Source of the DNA: Pseudescherichia sp031979925
Lineage (GTDB): Bacteria; Pseudomonadota; Gammaproteobacteria; Enterobacterales; Enterobacteriaceae
Direction: 5' to 3'
Length of the DNA: 64,000 nt
Assembly (NCBI RefSeq): GCF_031979925.1
Contig: NZ_DALZFB010000003.1
Span: 310,001 to 374,000, forward strand
Shown here: positions 41,851-50,455 of the stretch, piece after piece
How the letters are laid out: each line of letters begins with the position of its first letter
Position numbering within the stretch: the first letter of the stretch is position 1
Notes under the pieces: generated by a model
What the model was told of the DNA's origin: nothing
Database searches by the model: none
Seen by the model: the letters and a program-made list of their open reading frames with translations, nothing else
Position numbers and translations under genes: made by a program

Positions 41851-44433
41851 TTAGCCAACGACCAGATTGAGCAGCTTACCTGCAACGTAAATCACTTTAC
41901 GTACGGTAACGCCATCAAGATATTTTGCTACCAGCGGCTCCTGCGCCGCACGTTCGCGCACCTGCTCTTCGCTGGCATCGACCGGCACGGTGATTTTACC
42001 GCGTACTTTACCGTTCACCTGTACGACAACCAGGGTAGTGTTCTCGACCATCGCCTGCTCATCCGCTACCGGCCACGGCGCGTTGTCGATATCGCCTTCG
42101 CCTTTCAGCTCCTGCCAGAGGGTGAAGCAGGCATGCGGGGTGAACGGGTTGAGCATACGCACTACCGCCAGCAGCGCTTCCTGCATCAGGGCGCGATCCT
42201 GCTCGCCTTCCAGCGGCGCTTTCGCCAGCTTGTTCATCAGCTCCATGATCGCCGCAATGGCGGTGTTGAAGGTCTGACGGCGGCCGATATCATCGGTTAC
42301 TTTGGCAATGGTTTTATGCACGTCACGGCGCAGCGCCTGCTGATCTTCGCTCAGCGCAGCAACGTCCAGCGCCGGAGCGTCGCCCTGGGAGGTGTGCTCG
42401 TAGACCAGTTTCCAGACGCGCTTCAGGAAGCGGTTTGCCCCTTCAACGCCGGACTCCTGCCACTCGAGGGTCATATCCGCCGGCGAGGCGAACATCATAA
42501 ACAGACGCACGGTATCCGCGCCGTAGCGCTCGACCATCTCCTGCGGATCGATGCCGTTGTTTTTCGACTTGGACATCTTGCTCATGCCGGTATAGACCAG
42601 CTCATGACCCGCCGCGTCCTGTGCTTTCACAATGCGGCCTTTCTCATCGCGCTCAACGATGGCCTCTTTCGGGGAGACCCAGTTACGCTCGCCGTTTACG
42701 CCCACGTAGTAGAAGGCATCTGCCAGCACCATGCCCTGGCAGAGCAGCTGCTTGGCTGGCTCGTCAGAGTTCACCATGCCTGCGTCGCGCATCAGCTTGT
42801 GGAAGAAGCGGAAGTAGAGCAGATGCATGATGGCGTGTTCGATCCCGCCGATGTAGATATCAACCGGCAGCCAGTAGTTGGCGGCGTTCGGATCCAGCAT
42901 CCCCTCGTTGTACTGCGGGCAGGTGTAGCGCGCATAGTACCAGGAGGACTCCATAAAAGTGTCGAAGGTGTCAGTTTCACGCAGCGCAGGCTGGCCGTTG
43001 ACGGTAGTCTTCGCCCACTCGGGATCGGCTTTGATCGGGCTGGTAATGCCGTCCATGACCACATCTTCCGGCAGGATCACCGGCAGCTGGTCTTCCGGAG
43101 TTGGCAGCACGGTGCCGTCTTCCAGGGTCACCATCGGGATGGGTGCGCCCCAGTAGCGTTGGCGGGAGACGCCCCAGTCGCGCAGGCGGTAGTTGACCTT
43201 ACGCTCGCCAACGCCGTTAGCGGCCAGCTTGTCGGCAATGGCGTTAAACGCGGCCTCAAAGTTCAGACCGTCAAACTCACCGGAGTTAAACAGCACGCCT
43301 TTTTCGGTCAGCGCCTGGGCGCTGAGATCCGGCTCGGTGCCGTCGGCTGCAAGGATAACTGGCTTGATCTCTAAACCATATTTCGTGGCAAACTCATAGT
43401 CGCGCTGGTCGTGGCCCGGAACGGCCATTACTGCGCCGGTGCCGTACTCCATCAGCACGAAGTTCGCTGCCCAGACCGGGATAGCTTCGCCGGTCAGCGG
43501 GTGAATAGCACGCACGCCGGTGTCGACGCCTTTCTTCTCCATGGTCGCCATGTCTGCTTCGGCAACCTTGGTGTTGCGGCATTCGGCAATGAAGTCGCCC
43601 AGCGCCGGGTTATAGGCCGCCGCCTGGGTGCTCAGCGGGTGGCCCGCGGCAACCGCCAGGTAGGTGACGCCCATAAAGGTGTCAGGACGGGTGGTGTAGA
43701 CGGTCAGCTTGTCGTCGCTGTTCTCAACGTCGAAGGTGATCTCCACGCCTTCAGAGCGGCCGATCCAGTTGCGCTGCATGGTCTTAACGGTGTCCGGCCA
43801 CTGATCCATATGATCCAGATCGTTCAGCAGTTCGTCAGCGTAGGCGGTGATTTTGATAAACCACTGCGGGATCTCTTTACGCTCAACCTTGGTGTCGCAG
43901 CGCCAGCAGCAGCCGTCGATCACCTGCTCGTTAGCCAGCACGGTCTGGTCATTCGGGCACCAGTTCACCGCCGATGTCTTCTTATAGACCAGGCCTTTCT
44001 TATACAGCTCGGTAAAGAACTTCTGCTCCCAGCGGTAGTATTCCGGGGTGCAGGTTGCCAGCTCGCGGCTCCAGTCATAGCCAAAGCCCAGCATCTTGAG
44101 CTGGTTTTTCATGTAGTTGATATTGTCGTAGGTCCACGGGGCGGGCGCGGTGTTGTTCTTCACCGCCGCACCTTCAGCCGGCAGGCCAAACGCATCCCAG
44201 CCGATAGGCTGCAGCACGTTTTTACCCAGCATGCGCTGATAGCGGGAGATCACATCGCCGATGGTGTAGTTACGCACGTGGCCCATGTGTAGCCGGCCAG
44301 AAGGATAGGGAAGCATAGAGAGGCAGTAATACTTCTCTTTGCTCTCATCTTCAGTGACTTCAAATGTGCGCTTCTCTTCCCAGTGAAGCTGGACTTTGGA
44401 TTCTATCTCTTCCGGGCGGTATTGCTCTTGCAT
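41851..44433 (-). CDS. leuS: Leucyl-tRNA synthetase
   Basis: 860 residues from the ATG at 44433 (MQEQYRPEEIESKVQLHW), exactly the E. coli start and length; an in-frame ATG 75 nt upstream adds non-family residues. A class I synthetase with HMGH (HIGH motif) near residue 49 and KMSKS (KMSKSKNN) near 619. The CP1 editing domain lies between. First gene of the leuS-lptE-holA-nadD operon. Divergent from ybeL over 236 bp, where I found no leader peptide or T-box-like structure. Confidence 0.98.
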   Translation of the reverse strand: MQEQYRPEEIESKVQLHWEEKRTFEVTEDESKEKYYCLSMLPYPSGRLHMGHVRNYTIGDVISRYQRMLGKNVLQPIGWDAFGLPAEGAAVKNNTAPAPWTYDNINYMKNQLKMLGFGYDWSRELATCTPEYYRWEQKFFTELYKKGLVYKKTSAVNWCPNDQTVLANEQVIDGCCWRCDTKVERKEIPQWFIKITAYADELLNDLDHMDQWPDTVKTMQRNWIGRSEGVEITFDVENSDDKLTVYTTRPDTFMGVTYLAVAAGHPLSTQAAAYNPALGDFIAECRNTKVAEADMATMEKKGVDTGVRAIHPLTGEAIPVWAANFVLMEYGTGAVMAVPGHDQRDYEFATKYGLEIKPVILAADGTEPDLSAQALTEKGVLFNSGEFDGLNFEAAFNAIADKLAANGVGERKVNYRLRDWGVSRQRYWGAPIPMVTLEDGTVLPTPEDQLPVILPEDVVMDGITSPIKADPEWAKTTVNGQPALRETDTFDTFMESSWYYARYTCPQYNEGMLDPNAANYWLPVDIYIGGIEHAIMHLLYFRFFHKLMRDAGMVNSDEPAKQLLCQGMVLADAFYYVGVNGERNWVSPKEAIVERDEKGRIVKAQDAAGHELVYTGMSKMSKSKNNGIDPQEMVERYGADTVRLFMMFASPADMTLEWQESGVEGANRFLKRVWKLVYEHTSQGDAPALDVAALSEDQQALRRDVHKTIAKVTDDIGRRQTFNTAIAAIMELMNKLAKAPLEGEQDRALMQEALLAVVRMLNPFTPHACFTLWQELKGEGDIDNAPWPVADEQAMVENTTLVVVQVNGKVRGKITVPVDASEEQVRERAAQEPLVAKYLDGVTVRKVIYVAGKLLNLVVG

Positions 44434-44669
44434 GGCAGCCAGTGGTCCTGTTTTCAATACAGCTACAAGCGTAGCATTAAGATGTGGTGTGTAAGATCCG
44501 CATAGCATAGCCCAAACGCCAGTCTCAAAACAGCCTTTCGCGCTGACGGCGGTGAAAAGGGCTGGCGGGCATTATTGCATGAATTTACACAGGCTGTGCC
44601 CAGGGTAGCAAAGCGGTGGGAAAATAAGGTCTATTATTAGAAGACGTTACCCAGCCCGGAGGCGAAAGG

Positions 44670-45152
44670 ATGAACAAGGTTGCTCAATATTATCGTGAAC
44701 AGGTTGCAACGCTGACCGAGCGTTTGCGCAGTGGCGATCGGGATATCGATGCGCTGGTAGAGCAGGCGCGGCTGCGCGTCACCCAGACGGGCGAGTTAAC
44801 GCCAACCGAGGTCGAGGAGCTGACGCGCGCCCTGCGTCGCGATCTCGAAGAGTTTGCCCGCAGCTATAACGAGAGCCAGGGGGAGGTCACCGACAGCGTG
44901 TTTATGCGGGTGATAAAAGAGAGCCTGTGGCAGGAGCTGGCGGACATTACCGATAAAACCCAGCTGGAGTGGCGCGAGGTGTTTCAGGATCTGAACCATC
45001 ACGGAGTCTACCACAGCGGTGAAGTCGTAGGGCTGGGGAACTTGGTCTGTGAGAAGTGCCACTATCACCTGGCGGTCTACACCCCGGATGCGCTGCCGCT
45101 CTGCCCGAAGTGCGGCCATGACCAGTTTCAGCGTCGACCATTTGAGCCGTAA
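44670..45152 (+). CDS. ybeL: Zinc-ribbon protein YbeL (DUF1451)
   Basis: 160 residues, E. coli length. The N-terminal half is charged and helical. The C-terminal zinc ribbon is CEKCHYHL then CPKCGHDQF. Role unknown. Divergent from leuS. In E. coli a group of accessory genes (ybeQ to rihA) separates ybeL from gltL; here only a REP cluster does. Confidence 0.92.
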   Translation: MNKVAQYYREQVATLTERLRSGDRDIDALVEQARLRVTQTGELTPTEVEELTRALRRDLEEFARSYNESQGEVTDSVFMRVIKESLWQELADITDKTQLEWREVFQDLNHHGVYHSGEVVGLGNLVCEKCHYHLAVYTPDALPLCPKCGHDQFQRRPFEP

Positions 45153-45165
45153 TGAAGGTTGTAAC

Positions 45166-45267
45166 GCCCGGTGGGCACGGTGCCAGGTGTAGGCCCGGTA
45201 AGCGTAGCGCCACCGGGCGTTTATTGGCTGATGTTATGCCGGGCGGCACTGCGTTTGCCCGGCCTAC
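45166..45267. repeat. REP cluster between ybeL and gltL
   Basis: Three REP-type units: a partial copy at 45166-45187, an inverted one at 45189-45218 (GTAGGCCCGGTAAGC ... CCACCGGGC) and a direct one at 45238-45267 (GCCGGGCGGCACT ... GCCCGGCCTAC). Confidence 0.85.
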
Positions 45268-45293
45268 AAATAGCGGCGATACCCGATACTGAC

Positions 45294-46019
45294 TTAGTGC
45301 AGAATCTTGGCGAGGAAATCTTTCGCGCGTTCGGATTTCGGGTTGGCGAAGAAATCCTCTTTGGCCGAGTCCTCGACGATCTTGCCTTCATCCATAAAGA
45401 TCACGCGTGTCGCCACCTTGCGCGCAAAGCCCATCTCGTGCGTGACCACCATCATGGTCATCCCCTCCTGAGCCAGCTCAACCATGACGTCCAGCACCTC
45501 GTTGATCATCTCGGGATCGAGCGCCGAAGTCGGTTCGTCAAACAGCATCGCCACCGGATCCATGCACAGGGCGCGGGCAATGGCCACGCGCTGCTGCTGG
45601 CCACCGGAGAGCTGGGCCGGGAACTTATCGGCGTGGGCGGAAAGCCCGACGCGCTCCAGCAGCTTGAGACCTTTCTCCCGCGCCGCCGCCTTGTTGCGCT
45701 TCAGTACTTTCACCTGGGCAAGGGTCAGGTTTTCGATAATCGACAGATGTGGGAAGAGTTCAAAGTGCTGAAACACCATCCCAACGTGGGAGCGTAGCTC
45801 GGCAAGATTGGTTTTCTTATCGGTCACCTTGGTGCCGTTTACCAAAATTTCACCCTGCTGCACTGGCTCCAGGCCGTTGACGGTTTTGATCAGCGTAGAC
45901 TTACCGGAGCCGGACGGCCCGCAGACCACTACCACTTCACCTTTTTTCACTTCCGTGGAGCAGTCGGTCAGCACCTGAAAGTGACCATACCATTTTGAAA
46001 CGTTTTTCAGGGAAATCAT
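45294..46019 (-). CDS. gltL: Glutamate/aspartate ABC transporter ATPase GltL
   Basis: 241 residues, E. coli length. One nucleotide-binding domain: Walker A GPSGSGKS (about 34-41), signature LSGGQQQR, Walker B AMLFDEPTSALD, and the switch histidine in VVTHEMGFA. Powers GltJK import of glutamate and aspartate captured by GltI. Overlaps the gltK stop by 1 nt. Last gene of the gltIJKL operon. Confidence 0.98.
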   Translation of the reverse strand: MISLKNVSKWYGHFQVLTDCSTEVKKGEVVVVCGPSGSGKSTLIKTVNGLEPVQQGEILVNGTKVTDKKTNLAELRSHVGMVFQHFELFPHLSIIENLTLAQVKVLKRNKAAAREKGLKLLERVGLSAHADKFPAQLSGGQQQRVAIARALCMDPVAMLFDEPTSALDPEMINEVLDVMVELAQEGMTMMVVTHEMGFARKVATRVIFMDEGKIVEDSAKEDFFANPKSERAKDFLAKILH

Positions 46020-46693
46020 TAAACTGTCCTTTTCTTCAGATAGCTGACCAACAGTGAAGCACTGAGACTAATTGCAAAATAGACCACGCCGGCAAAGAGG
46101 ATCATCTCCACCTGAGTACCATCACGCTCACCGATGGTGGAGGCGGTACGGAAGAAGTCTGCCAGGCTGAGTACGTACACCAGCGAGGTATCCTGGAACA
46201 GGACGATCCCCTGGGTGAGCAGCAGCGGCACCATGGCACGGAAGGCCTGCGGCAGGATGATAAGCTTCATCGACTGCCAGTGGGTCATCCCGAGGGCTAG
46301 CGCCGCACTCGACTGCCCGCGCGAGATGCTCTGGATACCGGCGCGGATAATCTCTGAGTAGTAGGCCGCTTCAAACATCGAGAAGGCCACCATTGCTGAG
46401 ATCAGGCGGATATCGGTGGTAGGTGACAGGCCGAGCACGTTTTGCAGCAGCCCCGGCACAATCAGGTAGAACCACAGCAGCACCATCACCAGCGGGATAG
46501 AGCGGAACACGTTGACGTAGGCGGTGGCGAACCAGGCGAGCGGCTTAAAGCTCGACAGGCGCAGCACCGCCAGGATGGTGCCCCAGACGATGCCGACCAG
46601 CACCGCAGTAATAGTAATTTTCAGCGTGATGACCAGCCCGTCCAGCAGGTAGGGCATCGCCGGGAGAATGGAACTCCAGTCAAACTCATACAT
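46019..46693 (-). CDS. gltK: Glutamate/aspartate ABC transporter permease GltK
   Basis: 224 residues, E. coli length. A HisMQ-type amino-acid permease with five helices and the EAA loop (SSAALALGMTHWQSMKLIILPQAFR). Forms the membrane pore with GltJ. 2 bp after gltJ. Confidence 0.98.
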   Translation of the reverse strand: MYEFDWSSILPAMPYLLDGLVITLKITITAVLVGIVWGTILAVLRLSSFKPLAWFATAYVNVFRSIPLVMVLLWFYLIVPGLLQNVLGLSPTTDIRLISAMVAFSMFEAAYYSEIIRAGIQSISRGQSSAALALGMTHWQSMKLIILPQAFRAMVPLLLTQGIVLFQDTSLVYVLSLADFFRTASTIGERDGTQVEMILFAGVVYFAISLSASLLVSYLKKRTV

Positions 46694-46695
46694 CG

Positions 46696-47436
46696 TTATT
46701 TGCTCCCCATATTGCCCGGCAGGCGAACTTTACGTTCTACCAGATTCATCACCAGCATAATGAAGGCGTTAATCAGCACGTAGGCGAGGGTGATCGCGGT
46801 AAAGGATTCCCAGGCGTGGGCGGAGTAGTCCAGCAGCTTGCCCGCCTGCGCGGCCATATCCACCAGCCCGATGGTCGAGGCGATGGCGGAGTTTTTCACC
46901 AGGTTCATCATCTCGGAGGTCATCGGCGGCACAATCACGCGGTAGGCGTTTGGCAGCAGCACATAGCGGTAGGTCTGCGGCAGCGTCAGCCCCATCGCCA
47001 GACCGGCGTTCTTCTGCCCGCGCGGCAGCGACTGAATGGCCGCCCGCACCTGCTCACAGACGCGCGCCGCGGTAAACAGCCCGAGGCAGATCATCGATGA
47101 GAGGAAGAACTGAATATTCGGGTCGAGTTCCGCCTTGAACCACATGCCGAGATCCTCCGGCAGCAGTTCAGGCACCACTAAGTACCAGGTAAAGAACTGC
47201 ACGATCAGCGGAACGTTACGGAATAGCTCAACGTAAAGGGTACCGATCCCGGAGAGGAAACGGTTGGGCACGGTGCGGAGAATACCGAACAGCGAGCCGA
47301 CAAGAAATGCGATGATCCAGGCGGTAATCGACAGCGCGACCGTGACCTGAAAACCGCTCCACAGCCAGCCTAAATAGGTGGTGTTGCCGAACGGGGCCTG
47401 CTGCAGAAAAATACCCCAGTTCCAGTCTATTGACAT
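46696..47436 (-). CDS. gltJ: Glutamate/aspartate ABC transporter permease GltJ
   Basis: 246 residues, E. coli length. HisMQ-type permease with the EAA loop QKNAGLAMGLTLPQTYRYV. Partner of GltK. It is separated from gltI by 172 bp that encode sroC and a terminator, so gltJKL expression depends on read-through. Confidence 0.98.
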   Translation of the reverse strand: MSIDWNWGIFLQQAPFGNTTYLGWLWSGFQVTVALSITAWIIAFLVGSLFGILRTVPNRFLSGIGTLYVELFRNVPLIVQFFTWYLVVPELLPEDLGMWFKAELDPNIQFFLSSMICLGLFTAARVCEQVRAAIQSLPRGQKNAGLAMGLTLPQTYRYVLLPNAYRVIVPPMTSEMMNLVKNSAIASTIGLVDMAAQAGKLLDYSAHAWESFTAITLAYVLINAFIMLVMNLVERKVRLPGNMGSK

Positions 47437-47449
47437 ACATGTACCTCAG

Positions 47450-47475
47450 AAAAAAAAGGGTAGCATCGCTACCCT
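47450..47475 (-). terminator. Terminator at the 3' end of sroC, before gltJ
   Basis: Minus-strand stem GGGTAGC / GCTACCC with a 3-nt loop, followed by a run of T (plus-strand A 47450-47457). Confidence 0.9.
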
Positions 47476-47605
47476 CGAAGATTGGTGAGAAGCTTTACGC
47501 ACCTTTTTATGCGTAAGCGTCGCGCCGGATGGGGGAACGACCCTCCAGCGTCTAGTCTGTCCGTGCTTCCCGTCAATCGAGAGGGCGATAATCGCCCTGT
47601 GTTTC
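47452..47605 (-). ncRNA. sroC: SroC small RNA (GcvB sponge) from the gltI-gltJ intergenic region
   Basis: Position, length (about 155 nt) and 3' terminator match SroC, which in E. coli and Salmonella is cut from the gltI mRNA and titrates GcvB. A 5' hairpin AGGGCGA / TCGCCCT (47582-47597) follows the gltI stop. Exact ends are approximate because SroC is made by RNase processing. Through GcvB it feeds back on amino-acid transporters including gltI itself. Confidence 0.75.
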
Positions 47606-47608
47606 TAG

Positions 47609-48520
47609 TTAGTTAAGTGCTTTATCGTTCGGCGTTTTGAACAGGGTCTGCATCTCGTCAGAGAGCTCAAAGTTCATGTTCAGGTTTTTCGGCGGAATTG
47701 GGTTTTTGAACCACTTATCAAACCACTTCGCCGCTTCGCCGGAGGTCTGCGCCTGGGCGATGGTGTCATCCATCAGCTTTTTGAACTGCGGATCGTCTTT
47801 ACGCAGCATACAGCCGTAGGCCTCTTCAGACTGCGGCTTGCCAACGATCTCCCAGTTGTCCGGCTTCTTCGCCTTCGCACGTTCACCCGCCAGCAGGGCG
47901 TCATCCATCATAAAGGCCACCGCACGACCGCTCTCCAGGGTACGGAAGGAGTCGCCGTGATCTTTCGCGCTGATGATGCGCATATCCATCTTCTGCTCGT
48001 CGTTCAGCTTGTGCAGCAGCACCTCAGAGGTAGTACCGGAGGTGACCACTACCGCTTTACCTTTCAGGTCCGGGAAGTCCTTAATGTCGCCGCCTTTTTT
48101 CGCCAGCAGGCGGGTGCCGACCACGAAAATGGTGTTAGAGAAGGCAGCCTGCTTCTGGCGCTCGAGGTTGTTGGTAGTAGAGCCGCACTCGAAATCAAAG
48201 GTGCCGTTCTGCAGCAGCGGAATACGGTTCTGGGAGGTGATCGGGATCAGCTTGACCTGCAGATCGGGTTTGTTCAGCTGTTTTTTAACGGCTTCAACGA
48301 TCGCGTTGGAGTAGTCCTGTGAGTAGCCGACAACTTTCTGCTGGTTGTCATAGTAAGAGAACGGGACGGAAGACTCACGGTGGCCGACCACGATCACGCC
48401 GTTTTTGGCAATTTTATCGAGCGTGCTGCCAGCTGCTGGCGCGGCTGCATCTTCGGCATGTGCCAGACCGGCGCTCATTCCCACTAACAGCATCGCCGCG
48501 GTCAGTTTACGTAATTGCAT
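47609..48520 (-). CDS. gltI: Glutamate/aspartate periplasmic binding protein GltI
   Basis: 303 residues from the ATG at 48520, which gives the E. coli N-terminus and has AGGAG 7 nt upstream; the in-frame ATG 84 nt earlier lies in the C/A-rich leader. Signal peptide with cleavage near AHA (about 22-24). SBP_bac_3 fold: VGHRESSVPFSYYDNQQKVVGYSQD, FECGSTTNN and FMMDDALLAG carry the ligand site. First gene of gltIJKL. Confidence 0.98.
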   Translation of the reverse strand: MQLRKLTAAMLLVGMSAGLAHAEDAAAPAAGSTLDKIAKNGVIVVGHRESSVPFSYYDNQQKVVGYSQDYSNAIVEAVKKQLNKPDLQVKLIPITSQNRIPLLQNGTFDFECGSTTNNLERQKQAAFSNTIFVVGTRLLAKKGGDIKDFPDLKGKAVVVTSGTTSEVLLHKLNDEQKMDMRIISAKDHGDSFRTLESGRAVAFMMDDALLAGERAKAKKPDNWEIVGKPQSEEAYGCMLRKDDPQFKKLMDDTIAQAQTSGEAAKWFDKWFKNPIPPKNLNMNFELSDEMQTLFKTPNDKALN

Positions 48521-48564
48521 ATCCAACTCCTTCATCATCAGCGCCAGGGACGCATTGATACCCA

Positions 48565-48584
48565 GTGTGTGTGTTTGTGTTGTT
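48565..48584 (-). promoter_or_regulatory. C/A-rich GcvB target element in the gltI leader
   Basis: On the minus strand an uninterrupted C/A run built of CA repeats (ends AACAACACAAAC ... ACACAC) lies 45-64 nt upstream of the gltI ATG. Salmonella gltI has a C/A-rich element at the same place that enhances translation and is bound by the GcvB sRNA. Confidence 0.7.
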
Positions 48585-48718
48585 ATATCCTGCAGCACAA
48601 GCATGCAGTGTTATGCGTGTTTGTTAACATTTAGTGTGGCTTGGTGTAAACATTTTGCTGCTTTATTGTTTAGTTTTGCGAAGCGCACCGCACCATTTCG
48701 AGGCAGAAAACGCCGATT

Positions 48719-48733
48719 GCACTTTTTTAGTGC
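48719..48733 (-). promoter_or_regulatory. Possible NtrC-binding dyad upstream of gltI
   Basis: GCACT-N5-AGTGC, a perfect dyad fitting the NtrC consensus GCAC-N7-GTGC, about 206 bp before the gltI start. gltIJKL belongs to the E. coli NtrC regulon. I did not find a matching sigma-54 promoter by eye. Confidence 0.4.
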
Positions 48734-48849
48734 TTCAGGTGTTCACTGCTGGTGCACCGTTATGGCGCATCGGCAAAAATCCGCAGCTGCCTGATATTAT
48801 TAAGCAATTGCTGTGCCAGGTTGGGATATGCAGAAGGGGTTATGAAGGA

Positions 48850-48879
48850 GTAGGCCCGGCAAGCGAAGTGCCGCCGGGC
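48850..48879 (-). repeat. REP element
   Basis: REP-type palindrome (GTAGGCCCGGCAAGC ... GCCGCCGGGC) just after the lnt stop. Confidence 0.8.
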
Positions 48880-48891
48880 AATGAGAAAGGA

Positions 48892-50433
48892 TTATTTAAC
48901 GCGACGCTGACGCAGGCTCATCATCACCGCGCCAAAGCCGAACAGCGCGGTAAGGATCCACAGCGGCCAGCTGCCGGTACGGGCGTACGGCGTCAGGCCG
49001 GTGGTCGGCGTTACGTTGGTAGTCAGCACCTGGCGGGTAAACTGCGGCAGCATCGCCTGAATCTCACCCTGCGGACCGATCACGGCGGTAATGCCGTTAT
49101 TGGTGCTGCGCAGCAGCGGACGCGCCAGCTCCAGAGAGCGCATCCGCGCCATCTGGAAGTGCTGCCACGGGCCGATGGACTTACCGAACCATGCATCGTT
49201 GGAGATAGTCAGCAGGAAGTCGGTGTTCGGGCGGAAGTTATCCCGCACCTGCTCGCCGAGGATGATCTCATAGCAGATGGCCGGGGTCAGCTCAAAGCCG
49301 TGGGCCGAGAGCTGGGGCTGTACGTAGGGACCACGACTGAACGAGGACATCGGCAGATCGAAGAACGGGGCCAGCGGGCGCAGAATAGACTCCAGCGGCA
49401 CGAACTCGCCAAACGGCACCAGATGGTTTTTGTTGTAGCGATTCGTGGAGTTGTAGTTATACGCGCTCCCTTTGCCCAGCGTAATGATGGTGTTGTAGGT
49501 GTCGTAGCGGTTCTGCTTGTTCAGACGCGCGTCAACGATGCCGGTGATCAGCGTCGTGTCCTTCGCCCGCAGCAGATCGTCCATCGTGCTTAAGAAGCGC
49601 TGCTGGTTGATCTCCAGATCCGGAATGGCTGACTCCGGCCAGATAATCAGCTGCGACTTGCCCATCTCCCGCTCGGTAGCGTCGAGATAGATATTCAGCG
49701 TATTCTCCAGCTGCCCCTCATCCCACTTCAGGGACTGCGGTATATTGCCCTGCACCAGAGAGACCTGGGTAGTGCGCTCCGTAACCGGGGTAAACCACTG
49801 GATGTAGCGCAGCGGGAAGGGGAGGGCAAAGAGCACCACCGCTACCGCCAGGGTGCGCCAGCTGCGGTGAGTCGCCGCCAGCACCAGCAGGCCGCTGACC
49901 ACCATCAACAGGAAGTTAATCGCCTCGACGCCCATCACCGGGGCCAGCCCCTTCAGCGGGCCGTCAATCTGGCTGTAGCCAAACTGCAGCCACGGGAAGC
50001 CGGTCAGCACCCAGCCGCGCAGGAACTCGGTGAGCTGCCAGACCACCGGCGCAGCGATGGCCATGCGGATAACGTTAGTACGCGGCCAGAGACGGGAGAG
50101 GATCCCGGCGAACAGGCCGGTATAGAGCGACAGATAGGCCGCCAGCAGCACCACGAGAAAGACGTTGACCGGCCCTGGCATGCCGCCAAACTGGGCGATA
50201 CTGACGTAGACCCAGTTAATTCCGGTGCCAAAGAGGCCGAATCCCCATGCATAGCCAATCGCCGCCGCCTGGAGCGGGCGACGGTTAAGCGTCAGCCCCT
50301 GCAGGCCGATAAGGGAGATAAGCGCGGCGGGCCAGAAGTCATAAGGAGAAAAAGCCAGCGTTCCGCTGGCTCCGAATAACAGCGCCAGCAGCAGACGTAC
50401 GCGCTGACGCTCAAGCAGTGAGGCAAATACCAT
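48892..50433 (-). CDS. lnt: Apolipoprotein N-acyltransferase Lnt
   Basis: 513 residues; E. coli 512. Inner-membrane enzyme adding the third acyl chain to lipoproteins. Several N-terminal helices are followed by a periplasmic nitrilase domain. Catalytic residues are at the E. coli positions: Glu267 (WPESAIPDLE), Lys335 (NKNHLVPFGE) and Cys387 (PAICYEI). Downstream of corC, 22 bp apart, as in E. coli. Confidence 0.98.
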   Translation of the reverse strand: MVFASLLERQRVRLLLALLFGASGTLAFSPYDFWPAALISLIGLQGLTLNRRPLQAAAIGYAWGFGLFGTGINWVYVSIAQFGGMPGPVNVFLVVLLAAYLSLYTGLFAGILSRLWPRTNVIRMAIAAPVVWQLTEFLRGWVLTGFPWLQFGYSQIDGPLKGLAPVMGVEAINFLLMVVSGLLVLAATHRSWRTLAVAVVLFALPFPLRYIQWFTPVTERTTQVSLVQGNIPQSLKWDEGQLENTLNIYLDATEREMGKSQLIIWPESAIPDLEINQQRFLSTMDDLLRAKDTTLITGIVDARLNKQNRYDTYNTIITLGKGSAYNYNSTNRYNKNHLVPFGEFVPLESILRPLAPFFDLPMSSFSRGPYVQPQLSAHGFELTPAICYEIILGEQVRDNFRPNTDFLLTISNDAWFGKSIGPWQHFQMARMRSLELARPLLRSTNNGITAVIGPQGEIQAMLPQFTRQVLTTNVTPTTGLTPYARTGSWPLWILTALFGFGAVMMSLRQRRVK

Positions 50434-50455
50434 TTACGTTACTCGTCCAGGTGAA

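Larger units (their letters stand above)
48521..48891. other. Gene-free region gltI-lnt
   Basis: 371 bp. From gltI upstream it holds the gltI ribosome site, a C/A-rich leader element, an AT-rich stretch, a GCAC-N7-GTGC dyad and a REP element next to lnt (each listed separately). I did not find a convincing gene here. Confidence 0.7.

Noticed and set aside
41806..43374. A 522-codon plus-strand frame
   Set aside because: Antisense shadow of leuS; no recognisable domain.
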